In this document: positions 8,668 to 17,859 of the stretch, one piece after another | Position numbering within the stretch: position 1 is the stretch's first letter | How the letters are laid out: each line of letters starts with the position of its first letter | DNA from: a virus | Virus record (IMG/VR): IMGVR_UViG_3300006929_000119 | Coordinates: 1 to 24,203 of that record | Length of the DNA: 24,203 nt | Direction: 5' to 3' (one strand) | The notes under the pieces: model-generated | Told to the model about the DNA's origin: nothing | Database searches by the model: none | What the model saw: only the letters and a program-made list of their open reading frames with translations | Made by a program: the position numbers and the translations under genes

Positions 8668-9477
8668 TTAAGGGAAACTTTTCATAATGTCTGAATCTAC
8701 AGCAAACAGCTCTACTGCCGCAGTATTTGTGTTTGTTAAAGTAAACTCTGCATAGTGACCCAGTATACCATGAGACTCTGCTATTGAGTTTTTAATTAAC
8801 ATAATATACGCATCTGTACCAGTTGTTGGAAGATTTACACTTGTATTGTCTAATGTTATAGTATTAGCTGTTCTATCAACCCCTAAAACTTCCCCCGCCT
8901 TGGATGGAGTCATAACAGTGTTAAATGGAGCTATAGTAAAATATACTATATCCCCAACGCTTGTACCAGGCATAATACCTGACGGCAATGGAACACCAGC
9001 TGGGAATGTAATTACACAGTTGTTTGTACCCACACCCGTTCTTACTGATTGGATTCCTATTCCTTGAACAGAACGCAAAGCAAATTCTCCACTAATTGGA
9101 GCAGCTTCATTATTTCTTAAATATGCAAACCACTCTCCTTCTTTTTTTACAAAAAAACTATTTGTAATAAAACCTGTTGTTTGAATATCTGAGGTAACAG
9201 TAGCACCCCAGTTATCATCAGATTGAATACCGATAGATTTAAATATTTTATTTTCTAAAGGGGATTCATTAAATACGCTGGTTATTGTAGATGGATATGT
9301 TGCTCCATAATATTCGTTTCGTTGAGCTGTATTATCATTATGCTGATACAACTTACCGTTTTTAAATGTATACAAAAACCCATTCATTCCTAATATTTTT
9401 TCTGGTATATAAGAATAGAAAGATGGAAACCCTTGTACGGATTCACTATATGTTATGGTTTGATTACTAAATGGCAT
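8668..9477 (-). CDS. Nozzle-associated structural protein, 269 aa
   Basis: The chosen start is ATG 9475-9477 (MPFSNQTITYSE), 10 nt after the stop of the large nozzle gene and behind an A/T-rich leader. An in-frame ATG at 9516 would add 13 residues but lies inside the upstream gene. The N-terminal half contains a conserved-looking block, GFPSFYSYIPEKILGMNGFL followed by YTFKNGKLYQHN and RNEYYG, that I associate with tail or nozzle proteins of Bacteroidota podoviruses. Residues about 155-210 form a small beta-type module (SVGDIVYF, then GEVLGVDRTANTITLDN). The C-terminus is beta-rich and ends DIMKSFP. It is co-transcribed with the nozzle gene. Inference: a tail-tip or nozzle companion. No enzymatic motif was seen. 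Confidence 0.75.
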   Translation of the reverse strand: MPFSNQTITYSESVQGFPSFYSYIPEKILGMNGFLYTFKNGKLYQHNDNTAQRNEYYGATYPSTITSVFNESPLENKIFKSIGIQSDDNWGATVTSDIQTTGFITNSFFVKKEGEWFAYLRNNEAAPISGEFALRSVQGIGIQSVRTGVGTNNCVITFPAGVPLPSGIMPGTSVGDIVYFTIAPFNTVMTPSKAGEVLGVDRTANTITLDNTSVNLPTTGTDAYIMLIKNSIAESHGILGHYAEFTLTNTNTAAVELFAVDSDIMKSFP

Positions 9478-9487
9478 ATTTAAATTT

Positions 9488-12400
9488 TTATGGTGCGCAA
9501 GTTGAACTTGTTGCAATTACTATACTTTCATCACTTAACTGTAATGCTGTTACTCCATTTGCTTGTTGTTCTACTCTTATCCAACCTCCTGCACTAAATG
9601 CTCTGTTAGCATATCCTGGTGATGAAGCATCAGTATTGACAGCTAAATCTCCATTGTTATTTGCATAAATCTGGTCATTAACACTTATAATAGCTTGCGC
9701 TGGATTATTTGGCTGTCGGAATAAATCAATAGCATCATTAGGGTCTAAACAAGCGGCTGGATTATTAGCTCTTGTAAATCCACTTGAACTAAATGAGGTT
9801 AAATTAGCTGGACAATTAACTTGTATATATTTAGATAAATATTCTGAAGGAGCAGTTATTAAATTATATACTTCTATTTCAAGATATTTTATATTTGTAT
9901 TAGTAGCAGGCACAACTATACTACATATACCTGGGTTTCCAAGTGAAGTTTTTATTTGGCCCGCCCCTACACTTACATACTGAGTAGTATTAGGTATAAC
10001 TTGATATTGAGACTGTGAGTTTAATTCGGCTACTGGGTAATTTCCAGCACTTGGCGGAGTACCTGAACTTGTTTGTCCTAAAAACACTGGCGTATTTAAA
10101 CTGTTTGGAGCCACATCGCCAAATATAGTAGATGAAAACTTATTATATATAACACCATCATAAGTTACTTGTATACCTACAGGGGTTTCCCACGGGATAA
10201 AATTGACTATTATTGCTCCATTAGTAGTAAAAGTATGAGTTGACTTATACACTGCAAGAGGTGTAGTTTTCCAGTATATTGCGGAACCTGAACAACTTAC
10301 CCCACAAGCACATGCTGTAGTGTCAGGTTGTAAAGCGCCTAGTTTTTGTAGTCTTACATAAGCACCATCACTATAATATCCGTCTGGAGCTACAACAGTT
10401 AGTAATGAGTTTTGATATATCACATTAGCACTAGACAAAGTTGCTCCGTCTAAATAATATGCTGTTTGAGGATTTACACAACAAGCGCTAAACCTGTCAG
10501 CTGCTGTATTACCTGTGCCTGCTTTAAAACTTAAATTTGTTGCTTGTATACTTCTGTAATCCCATACCATGTATAAGTAGGTAGTGTTAGAGCCAGGTCT
10601 TATAAACTGCGCGCTATAAGTTACTCCTGCTGTTTCTTCGGTTATAGGAGTGGCTTCGGTTGCAGCAGCTAATAAAGTATTCATATCTGTAACGTTGTTA
10701 CCATATAAAGTATTACTATTTAAATAATAAAATTTATCATTAGTCGAATCAAAAGTAAAATTGGCTGGCGCTATTTTATTTGACACCATAGTAATATAAG
10801 CACCTGTTGGTGGAAAACTATTTTGACCTGTTAATCCAGTTGTTATAGCGTAATTTGATATAACTGGTGTTGTACTTCCTTGAGCAAAATCTACAAATGT
10901 AGATGTTAAAGAAGATGTATACGTTGGGTTGGTGTAATAAGGAGGAGTATACGGGCCACCACTAAACGTATTCCAGTAATATTGATTGTATGAAGATAAA
11001 GTATTTTCGTCATCATTTGTTAAACAAACTTGAACAATATTTACAGTAGCAGCTGACGGACAAGCTTGATTTATTGTTACGCTTTGTAAACCTGCTGTTT
11101 GGGTTATTGTAATGGTAACATCTACGATACTTGGTACATTACGAGTTACAGTTATAAAGCCATCTACACTTACCGCTCCACTAGTAACACTTTGTGAAAC
11201 GCCAGCTTCATCCACCCATGCAGCCGTTATAGTTGTAGTACTACCACTACCATCGCCAAATGTATAATCTAATCTTGCATTACCAGAAGTTTCTGTAAGG
11301 CGGTATAAGAGTATTACAGGAGAACCTGCTTCTACAGTAAATGTATTGCTTACTCCACAAGCATATCTAATGTCTTCAAGAGGAAGCCTGTTATTGTTTA
11401 TGCTTAAAACATATTCATTCATATATGGGTCAAACCCTCCAATTTTTTGGTAAGTAAAAGACTCATTAAATAAATCTCTAAAATATCCACGCATACCAAC
11501 TTCTGATATTACTCCCAATCGTTCACTGTCTGCTGATGCACCTTTAAGTTGAATTATAGCTCCTCTTTTAACATCAGTAAAAAACTTATCTGAACCCCAT
11601 TCTGTGTAGCTTTCAGGATTATTACTAATACCGTATTTTTCTATTCTAGCTATTTGAGTTCCTAATACTTGAGGTACAGACGTTAAAGCACTTCCGCCAG
11701 CAGCATCTGATAATAAATTTTTTCCTGCTAAGACATAAGATATTTTATCTTCTTGCAATGTTAGCACGTCTGTTTTTCTACCTGATAAAACTTCAACAGG
11801 GCCATATCTATCTTCAAGAGGTTTAAAGTTAACCAAACCTAAATTGAATTCGTTAAGTTTGTTTATGTTTGACTCATCGTTATATATTCCACTATAAGTA
11901 ATATCGGCAAATCTATGAGCTCGCTTATATATCTGTTCGCTTGCTCCATAAACTCTATTTCCTAAATTAAAACTTTTACCTGAAATAGAATCTCTAATCT
12001 TGTTGCTTTCTACCCCGTTACCAAAAACAAAACAATTAGCTGAAGATATAGTAATAATCGCGGGCTGAGACGCAGTTTGATTTTGGTCGCCAGCTGCGCT
12101 GCCTGATAAATGAAAATTATTTGTTATATCAAATGTGTCGGAGCTTTCAAAAAATATTCCTGGTGCTGCGTCTGTAGGCTCTGTTTCAAAAACTAAAGTG
12201 TTATCACTTTTAAAAACTTGAATTGACATTGTAATTCTACTTCTTCTTTTTTCTGAACCTCCGCATGCTCGACCACCTCTAACTACCACACCTAAAGCAT
12301 TACTAGTACTTGCGTTACCTGCTGAATTATTAGCTCTAAAAAATGTAATTCCAAAGTCTTTTACATTTTGTGAAAATACAGCGCTAGCTGCTTGTTGAGC

Positions 12401-15187
12401 AACTGTAATTACATTAGATGAAGCTCCTCCATAATACAGGCCAGTAAAGTATTCAAAATTACCGTCAGCCCCTGAATCTCCTACTTCCCATTCTCCTCCA
12501 TTTAATAATGACTCTATGTTATCACCCTCAAACCAATCGTACATATTTACATAAGAATTTTGAGATACAAGTCCGTTTAGTTCTAGTTCATAAATTACTC
12601 TCTCACAATTTTTGTTTCCGTCTCCTGGCCCGATTCTAGCAAAACGAAAACTCATATTAATAATACTTCCTTGAGGAACAGGCACATCTGCATATGTAGG
12701 GTCAGCAGTAGTTGCACCAGTTGAGTTTGCAACAGTACTTAACAGATATCCTACCTGAGGCCCGTAATCACTATTCTTCGATGGATTTTTAAAAGTGTTG
12801 CCAGTGCCTGTAAACATACCGTCAGTCCCTGGATTATACACTGCGTCTGAGTCTAATGCCGCTGAAAAGTTTCTTGGCGCTAAAGCCATATAAGCTCCCG
12901 CAGGCACTACAGCATTTTCAGTTGTACCAGGGATAGGTACTGTGATAAAATCATCAATTTTTACTTCTTTTTCTAAAACAGTAGAATATATACATCTACT
13001 AGTCGGGCCATCGCTATCTCGTTTAACAATTAATCTATCTCCTTTTTCTATTTTTTGCGCATTTTCTCCTTCTAACAAACACCATATTCTTGCACTTTTA
13101 GGGTCTTGAAAAAATAAATTTGTATATACAGTTTCATAACCGCTTCTGTCTGGTTGAACACAAAACTTGTATCGTGTTGCCCATTTTGGCGGATGCATTG
13201 TTGTAGGTATTTCTATTTTTATTTGATTACGATTTACCGCATCAGCACAAGTTACTGCAACTGTATTGTTAGGACTAACTATAGGTGTGCTACTTCTGTT
13301 AAAATCATCCATGTAAACAATAGCAGCCTCATAGTTTCTGTTACTTTTTAAACTTGGCAAAGTGTCAATACTTTTAAGATTAACTTGAGCTCCACTAAAT
13401 TTATAATATTCATATACTACTTGTGTTGCTGTGGCCGCTCCATTTTGAGGACAAGTATCTACATAAGCCATAGACATCAATTGAATACCCAGTGAAGCTG
13501 AATTTGAAGAATTGGTTAAAATACCTAGTGTAGCAAAGGCCGTGTCAAACAAAGCTGTGTTACCTGTGCAAAATAAATCTTTAGTACCACTCCAGCATTT
13601 TGATAAAGTAGTTGTAGAACCTCCGCTTGCACCAGCTAATCCTGAAGGTAGTAAACAGTTAAATCTATCGGACACAGATGTTCCAGTAGCACAATCAACT
13701 ACTTTTTGAATGTTAGTAGGAGAGCCCATAAAAGCAACAAATTCAGGGCTAGTTGCTAAAGAAAAAGCTGACGCATAATCTTGAGGTAAAACAAATGTAA
13801 ATGAAAGATTAGTTAAAGGCGTGGTTGAAGTTGGAGCTGTAAAAGCACCCGAAGTATTTCCAGTAAACTGATGATGTATAAAGTTAACATCAAAATCTAA
13901 CACCATTCCACTTTTTAATGGTATTGGCGTTCCTCCAGCTGTTCCATCCTCTGTTAAATAAATAGTCATAACTGCATCTGTAGAACTTGTAGTAGCTGGA
14001 CTACTAGTAATACAATCTATTTGATAACTACCAGCAGAAAAAACTGGTGTCAAAAATGTTTCATTAATTGCTGTTTGTTTTAGTGATGCTATATAATCAA
14101 ACTGTATTGGGCTATCTAAAGAATCAACTAAATCATATCCTTCAACATAATTACCATACATTAGCCTGTTACCCATTATAGTTTGTGCCTTTGCTAACAA
14201 AGGAACATTGTCATATAATCTTAAAATTTCAGAATCCGCGAGTATTGTAAATATTTTATTATTATCAAACATCATCGTTTCATTGTTATTATCGCCTAAT
14301 CCTAATTCATCTTTATTAAATGATTCGATAATATTGATAGTATTACTTGCAGCTTCTTTAAAAAGCAGCTCTACTTCAGTTACTAATGAACTACCCGTAT
14401 TATATGTTACTTCTACAGTGTTAAAATTATTTACCATTCCTTCATTTAAAGCACTTTCTAAACTTAAATTAAAAGGCTTAGGGCTAAAAGCAGGTAAAGT
14501 CCATTGAGACGTTGCAGAGTATTCATTATTAGCATATTTATATCTATAAGCAAAACATATAAATCTTTCATCCATATAAGTTTCAGATTGACTTGTATTG
14601 AATTGTCTTATTGAGGGTGCCGCAACAGGAGGTTTTTTTATTACTAAAATACTTTCAGCTGTAAACTGGTCGATATTACCCACAGGGTCAGGGTAATTTT
14701 TATTTACATCTATGAAACGTGGAGGATTTATATTGTCTGAAAAAAACAATAAATTTTCTACTTTGTTTATAGAATTGATTAAATAAGTGTCACTAAAATT
14801 TAATGTAGTATTTACACCATTACCGTCATCTATACTAACTACGTGATTAGTTGTAAGTTGAGTTAGCTTATTATAAGACACAATCATGTCTAATTTTGTA
14901 GTTGAACCAATGCTAACGGTGTCTGCGTGAATAAACCAATATATAGTTTCATTAGCGGCATCAGCATAAGCCCCTAGACATTGAAATGCATGTGTAGTGC
15001 CAGTTGGAAATTCAGGGGTTACTAAAAGTTTATTTCCTTTAGAGTTTTCTACTGAACCTATTTCAGAATTTTCAGTTGAACCTAGTCTTACATTTAATGC
15101 ATCTATATATTCACCTTGTGGAATTAAGCGTTCATCAACGCTTTTATTCATTCTGCCTTGTATAAAATTTCTTGTAGTTTTAGCCAT
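9488..15187 (-). CDS. Very large tail nozzle (muzzle / stabilisation) protein, 1899 aa
   Basis: The ATG at 15185-15187 sits 1 nt after the previous stop. The N-terminus (residues about 8-52: QGRMNKSVDERLIPQGEY, then DALNVRLGS and VENSKGN) is the signature of the gp10/gp12-like nozzle family called tail stabilisation or muzzle protein in crAss-like phages. The following 300 residues look like beta-propeller-type repeats. Residues about 1285-1400 look Ig/PKD-like (DYTFGDGSG). The C-terminal third carries cysteine-rich patches (C1569-C1570; CACGVSC at 1626-1632) and ends with a compact domain rich in Asn, Ser and Thr. It is inferred to form the tail nozzle below the ring or connector proteins, with surface domains possibly contacting the host. 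It is much longer than T7 gp12 (about 800 residues), so the C-terminal half is extra. No peptidase or lyase motif was recognised. Confidence 0.85.
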   Translation of the reverse strand: MAKTTRNFIQGRMNKSVDERLIPQGEYIDALNVRLGSTENSEIGSVENSKGNKLLVTPEFPTGTTHAFQCLGAYADAANETIYWFIHADTVSIGSTTKLDMIVSYNKLTQLTTNHVVSIDDGNGVNTTLNFSDTYLINSINKVENLLFFSDNINPPRFIDVNKNYPDPVGNIDQFTAESILVIKKPPVAAPSIRQFNTSQSETYMDERFICFAYRYKYANNEYSATSQWTLPAFSPKPFNLSLESALNEGMVNNFNTVEVTYNTGSSLVTEVELLFKEAASNTINIIESFNKDELGLGDNNNETMMFDNNKIFTILADSEILRLYDNVPLLAKAQTIMGNRLMYGNYVEGYDLVDSLDSPIQFDYIASLKQTAINETFLTPVFSAGSYQIDCITSSPATTSSTDAVMTIYLTEDGTAGGTPIPLKSGMVLDFDVNFIHHQFTGNTSGAFTAPTSTTPLTNLSFTFVLPQDYASAFSLATSPEFVAFMGSPTNIQKVVDCATGTSVSDRFNCLLPSGLAGASGGSTTTLSKCWSGTKDLFCTGNTALFDTAFATLGILTNSSNSASLGIQLMSMAYVDTCPQNGAATATQVVYEYYKFSGAQVNLKSIDTLPSLKSNRNYEAAIVYMDDFNRSSTPIVSPNNTVAVTCADAVNRNQIKIEIPTTMHPPKWATRYKFCVQPDRSGYETVYTNLFFQDPKSARIWCLLEGENAQKIEKGDRLIVKRDSDGPTSRCIYSTVLEKEVKIDDFITVPIPGTTENAVVPAGAYMALAPRNFSAALDSDAVYNPGTDGMFTGTGNTFKNPSKNSDYGPQVGYLLSTVANSTGATTADPTYADVPVPQGSIINMSFRFARIGPGDGNKNCERVIYELELNGLVSQNSYVNMYDWFEGDNIESLLNGGEWEVGDSGADGNFEYFTGLYYGGASSNVITVAQQAASAVFSQNVKDFGITFFRANNSAGNASTSNALGVVVRGGRACGGSEKRRSRITMSIQVFKSDNTLVFETEPTDAAPGIFFESSDTFDITNNFHLSGSAAGDQNQTASQPAIITISSANCFVFGNGVESNKIRDSISGKSFNLGNRVYGASEQIYKRAHRFADITYSGIYNDESNINKLNEFNLGLVNFKPLEDRYGPVEVLSGRKTDVLTLQEDKISYVLAGKNLLSDAAGGSALTSVPQVLGTQIARIEKYGISNNPESYTEWGSDKFFTDVKRGAIIQLKGASADSERLGVISEVGMRGYFRDLFNESFTYQKIGGFDPYMNEYVLSINNNRLPLEDIRYACGVSNTFTVEAGSPVILLYRLTETSGNARLDYTFGDGSGSTTTITAAWVDEAGVSQSVTSGAVSVDGFITVTRNVPSIVDVTITITQTAGLQSVTINQACPSAATVNIVQVCLTNDDENTLSSYNQYYWNTFSGGPYTPPYYTNPTYTSSLTSTFVDFAQGSTTPVISNYAITTGLTGQNSFPPTGAYITMVSNKIAPANFTFDSTNDKFYYLNSNTLYGNNVTDMNTLLAAATEATPITEETAGVTYSAQFIRPGSNTTYLYMVWDYRSIQATNLSFKAGTGNTAADRFSACCVNPQTAYYLDGATLSSANVIYQNSLLTVVAPDGYYSDGAYVRLQKLGALQPDTTACACGVSCSGSAIYWKTTPLAVYKSTHTFTTNGAIIVNFIPWETPVGIQVTYDGVIYNKFSSTIFGDVAPNSLNTPVFLGQTSSGTPPSAGNYPVAELNSQSQYQVIPNTTQYVSVGAGQIKTSLGNPGICSIVVPATNTNIKYLEIEVYNLITAPSEYLSKYIQVNCPANLTSFSSSGFTRANNPAACLDPNDAIDLFRQPNNPAQAIISVNDQIYANNNGDLAVNTDASSPGYANRAFSAGGWIRVEQQANGVTALQLSDESIVIATSSTCAP

Positions 15188-15188
15188 C

Positions 15189-16112
15189 TTATTTTATCCA
15201 CTTATCTTTTCCTCTCATATTCATCAATAATCTCCCTGGATGAATATTGCTTAATCTAATCTTTGCATTTCTTAATAAAGCTGATTTGTTTTTTCTAGCA
15301 CGAGTTACAATATATTCTTGAACACCGATTTTAGAGTTAAGAATAACATATTGCATATAAGCGTATATATAATCTTCAAATAATTTATTAACGGTAACAT
15401 CTGCATCTACACCACCTTCCATTCCGTCTGATATATATTCAAGAATACATAATTGTTCTTTTATATTTGAACTAAAAGTAATTGTTCCGCTTTTTTTATT
15501 GATATTAAATGTGGGATTAGCATTAGCCGTTTCAGTGTTTAATCCATAATGCCCTCCAATAGGGAAGTCAAAGTACCAGCATCCATTGTAGCACCACCCC
15601 ATAAGACCATCATAAGCGCTGTTGTTGTTTATGTACATAGTTTTTTCTGTTCCCCTTAACCTGTCTACATCTATCGTAGCAAATTCTGGCTGCAATATAT
15701 TACCATTCTGGTCAAACAATAAATTGTTATCACTGTCTTGCAAGTATGCAGACGCTGTGTTGAGTTGTATGTTTTCAGTCAATGGTCTTAATACACCATC
15801 TTTATACATAGATACCCTTACCCAATTAACATAATCTATAGGTAATATAAATCGTAAATCTTCTCCTACATTTAATTCTAAAGCTTTTACTTCTTTAAAT
15901 GCATCATAATTTAATTCTTGTATTGCTCTTTTTGCGTGAAATCTTATTTTATATCTTTCTTCATTATTAACCAATGAATGATTTCCGTCATACATTAATA
16001 AAAAATTATTTACTATATCATCAAGACTAACATATTGATATGAGCCCCAGTTTGCATCTTGCGGTGCAGTTCCTGAATTTGTATAATATTGATATCCGTT
16101 TAAGTATGACAT
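15189..16112 (-). CDS. Head-tail connector / tail-tube-type protein, 307 aa
   Basis: Start and stop are coupled: its ATG shares base 16112 with the TAA of the upstream gene (TAATG), and its own stop is followed 1 nt later by the nozzle ATG. Residues about 28-90 (a VSLDDIVNNFL stretch, AKRAIQELNYDAFKEVKALE, then LRFILPIDYVNWVRVSMY) match the pattern of a conserved protein found before the nozzle gene in crAss-like and aquatic Bacteroidota podoviruses. Helices then lead into a strand ending in an LPxDYV turn, as in gp11- or ring-type connector proteins. The C-terminus is basic (TRARKNKSALLRNAKIRL). It probably forms a ring between the portal and the nozzle. The exact ring assignment is not possible from sequence alone. 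Confidence 0.78.
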   Translation of the reverse strand: MSYLNGYQYYTNSGTAPQDANWGSYQYVSLDDIVNNFLLMYDGNHSLVNNEERYKIRFHAKRAIQELNYDAFKEVKALELNVGEDLRFILPIDYVNWVRVSMYKDGVLRPLTENIQLNTASAYLQDSDNNLLFDQNGNILQPEFATIDVDRLRGTEKTMYINNNSAYDGLMGWCYNGCWYFDFPIGGHYGLNTETANANPTFNINKKSGTITFSSNIKEQLCILEYISDGMEGGVDADVTVNKLFEDYIYAYMQYVILNSKIGVQEYIVTRARKNKSALLRNAKIRLSNIHPGRLLMNMRGKDKWIK

Positions 16113-16837
16113 TATTGTTCTGATGTATTTTCGTTAATTTCGGCTGTATTTGCATATTGAACTACAGCTGCTTCTCTTATTGATACGCCTGCATATTGTA
16201 AAATCTTTACCACTAAATCGGTTTCATAATCAGCTGATAATTCAAAATCTTGATAAGCTACATTACTTCCGTCAAACACAGGCTCTCCTCCAGTTATTTG
16301 TAAATATGTCCATACTGGGTCGGCAGGGTACCTTATGTATTGTGCTTGAACTTGACCTGCTGCGTTTATAGTTGATGGATACACAGTCATCACAGCTGCT
16401 TGCGTGGTATATGCTGGGTACGTGGTAGTAGGCGCAGTTAAATTAGATGAATTTAACAATGTAATTTTACTATGGCTTACACGCTCCGCTTCACCCGTAA
16501 GGGAAGTTCCCGCTGTATCATAACATAAAACTTTATTAATTAAATAATAATCAGCTGGCATTGTGTATTCATTTGTTCCTGGGGCAGGATTAGCTAATAC
16601 AGCTGTAGTGGAAAATAAATCAATTACCTCTACTATTCCTTTAGCAATGTTAGCGTAACCAGTCCCTGATTGACGCATATTCTCTTTAATAATTTGATAA
16701 TTATATTCATAAAACAAGTCTTCAAATAAATCTAATTGAGCTTGTTTAGCATATAAATTAAAATCGCTAGGAGAAATGTAACCATAGTTGTTTTTATTCA
16801 ATATGGCTAATACAGTATTTCTAACAGAGTTAATCAT
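16112..16837 (-). CDS. Head completion / ring-type adaptor protein, 241 aa
   Basis: This is the first gene behind the promoter at 16853-16860. The N-terminal helix pair at residues about 17-46 (GYISPSDFNLYAKQAQLDLF, then EDLFYEYN) is a recurrent signature of a neck protein encoded beside the connector in crAss-like and related phages. The middle contains EYTMPADYYLINKVL, the same strand-turn (MPxDYxxI) arrangement as the LPIDYVNWV segment of the next gene, suggesting that the two are distantly related ring proteins. The C-terminus is a helical segment (FELSADYETDLVVKILQYAG) with a polar tail. Inferred role: adaptor joining the portal to the tail. The family call is from memory of the motif; the function is inferred from position. 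Confidence 0.75.
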   Translation of the reverse strand: MINSVRNTVLAILNKNNYGYISPSDFNLYAKQAQLDLFEDLFYEYNYQIIKENMRQSGTGYANIAKGIVEVIDLFSTTAVLANPAPGTNEYTMPADYYLINKVLCYDTAGTSLTGEAERVSHSKITLLNSSNLTAPTTTYPAYTTQAAVMTVYPSTINAAGQVQAQYIRYPADPVWTYLQITGGEPVFDGSNVAYQDFELSADYETDLVVKILQYAGVSIREAAVVQYANTAEINENTSEQ

Positions 16838-16852
16838 TTTATATTCTTTCTA

Positions 16853-16860
16853 CAAAGATA
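16853..16860 (-). promoter_or_regulatory. Bacteroidota-type -7 promoter element (TATCTTTG) for the connector-nozzle operon
   Basis: TATCTTTG lies 15 nt upstream of the ATG at 16837 and 3 nt beyond the T9 tract of the preceding terminator. No TTG occurs at the usual -33 distance. It would drive the adaptor, connector, nozzle and companion genes. Confidence 0.68.
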
Positions 16861-16863
16861 AGT

Positions 16864-16898
16864 AAAAAAAAAGAGGTTACTTTTTTTTAGCAACCTCT
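16864..16898 (-). terminator. Rho-independent terminator after the small-protein operon
   Basis: On the minus strand AGAGGTT (16898-16892) pairs with AACCTCT (16878-16872). One mismatched pair and one further pair lie inside, with an A-rich loop. A run of nine T follows (16872-16864). It ends transcription 20 nt or so after the stop of the 204-residue protein. Confidence 0.85.
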
Positions 16899-16919
16899 CT
16901 TAATTATATTGAGTTTAAT

Positions 16920-17534
16920 CTATACTTTTTTAATACTTAATATTTTATAGGCCTTAGAAACAACTCCTGCATTTGTTATTTTATCTTCCCACTTGCCTGT
17001 AACATTTGGCCATGTAGAATGATATAAATTCTCCACTGCTTCATTATATCCATTCATCATATCTGCACTGTTATCGTTAGCACCATTATTTGCATATACA
17101 AATTGTATTGATAATTGAGGATTATCTCTATTATATAGCAGGTTTAATTTAACATTTGCTGCGTCAGGAGTATTTTCTCTAGCAGTAATTACATCCGACA
17201 CTCCTACCATTTGACTCTGAGTCACTGTATTAGAATATATATAATAATCTCCTTGATTAACAACTCCAGTTCCTAATCCAGCTGTAGCGCCTTTAGGAGT
17301 TAAAGTAAGTTCTGTATTACTGTCTACTGTAGCCACTTGATATAAATGCGGTGACGCTTGTGGCGTACCATTTACTCCGTAAACATATACCCAGTCTCCA
17401 ACAGCTACTGTAGCTACAAAGTTTTGACCTGAGTCATTTAATTTATTTGGCCCATTTCCTGAACCAGTCCCATCTGATGTAGCCTGTCCACTATCGACTT
17501 CTCTTGCTACATCTATTTCCAAAAATTTTTCCAT
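16920..17534 (-). CDS. Small virion-cluster protein of the MEK(F/Y) family with an inserted domain, 204 aa
   Basis: The start chosen is ATG 17532-17534 (MEKFLEIDVA) because it matches the two genes upstream. An in-frame ATG at 17546, directly after the previous stop, would add only MYIK. Residues about 15-95 are a Gly/Ser/Asp-rich segment with a small beta module (VGDWVYVYG, then VATVDSNTELTLTPKG, then DYYIYS). The remaining part (VSDVITARENTPDAANVKLN, then LLYN, then NEAVENLYHSTWPNV) lines up by eye with the whole of the 95- and 99-residue proteins. It therefore looks like the same fold carrying an insertion after the first strand. Function is unknown. Its position next to the capsid gene and its own strong promoter suggest an abundant head-associated or accessory structural protein. 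Confidence 0.75.
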   Translation of the reverse strand: MEKFLEIDVAREVDSGQATSDGTGSGNGPNKLNDSGQNFVATVAVGDWVYVYGVNGTPQASPHLYQVATVDSNTELTLTPKGATAGLGTGVVNQGDYYIYSNTVTQSQMVGVSDVITARENTPDAANVKLNLLYNRDNPQLSIQFVYANNGANDNSADMMNGYNEAVENLYHSTWPNVTGKWEDKITNAGVVSKAYKILSIKKV

Positions 17535-17546
17535 TTTTATATACAT

Positions 17547-17834
17547 TTAAGCTGTTGCTATTGTGTCAACATATCCATCTTTCTTCGCGAGATAAGGGTA
17601 AGCTACTTCAGTCCAACCTGTTGCTAAAGCTGCTTTTACTGCATTTTGTACAGAAGTCTGTAATGCAGGAAATGCTTCACCATTAGGCCAAGTAATAGTA
17701 GTTACTCTTCCACCGTTGTAAGAAAGTTTAACAACAGTAGTACTAGTTTGTTCCACTAGTTTTAAGTCGTGTAAAGCTACTAGTTGCGTAGGGCCTCCAG
17801 AGCTTGCGACATTAATTTTTAAAAATTTTTCCAT
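17547..17834 (-). CDS. Small tandem-paralogue protein B (MEKFLKINVA), 95 aa
   Basis: The start chosen is ATG 17832-17834. In-frame ATGs further upstream, as far as 17912, lie inside the preceding gene, and the chosen ATG sits in exactly the same leader context as paralogue A. The protein has a first strand MEKFLKINV, a DLKLVEQTSTTVVKLSYNGG segment and a C-terminal helix VQNAVKAALATGWTEVAY. It aligns by eye over its full length with the 99-residue neighbour (IKGIEQLSTTKVKMIYGNGK; VSDAVEAALSTDWRSV), so a tandem duplication is very likely. No transmembrane segment, signal peptide or catalytic motif was seen. Small multicopy proteins of this style recur in aquatic phage structural regions, but I cannot assign a function. 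Confidence 0.75.
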   Translation of the reverse strand: MEKFLKINVASSGGPTQLVALHDLKLVEQTSTTVVKLSYNGGRVTTITWPNGEAFPALQTSVQNAVKAALATGWTEVAYPYLAKKDGYVDTIATA

Positions 17835-17859
17835 AATAAATAATAAAATTAGGTTAATA
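17825..17859 (-). repeat. 35-nt direct repeat, copy B (leader plus first codons of paralogue B)
   Basis: Identical in all 35 positions to 18150-18184, in the same orientation and 325 bases away. It spans the bases between the stop of paralogue A (17860) and ATG 17834, plus the first ten coding bases (ATGGAAAAAT). Confidence 0.93.

Noticed and set aside
9478-9516. Longer N-terminus for the nozzle companion starting at ATG 9516
   Set aside because: It would lie inside the end of the nozzle gene. The ATG at 9477 directly follows that gene's stop, has an A-rich leader and gives the expected MPFSNQTITYSE start.
9488-15187. Diversity-generating retroelement variable region at the end of the nozzle or its companion
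   Set aside because: No reverse transcriptase gene or template/variable repeat pair was seen in the window.
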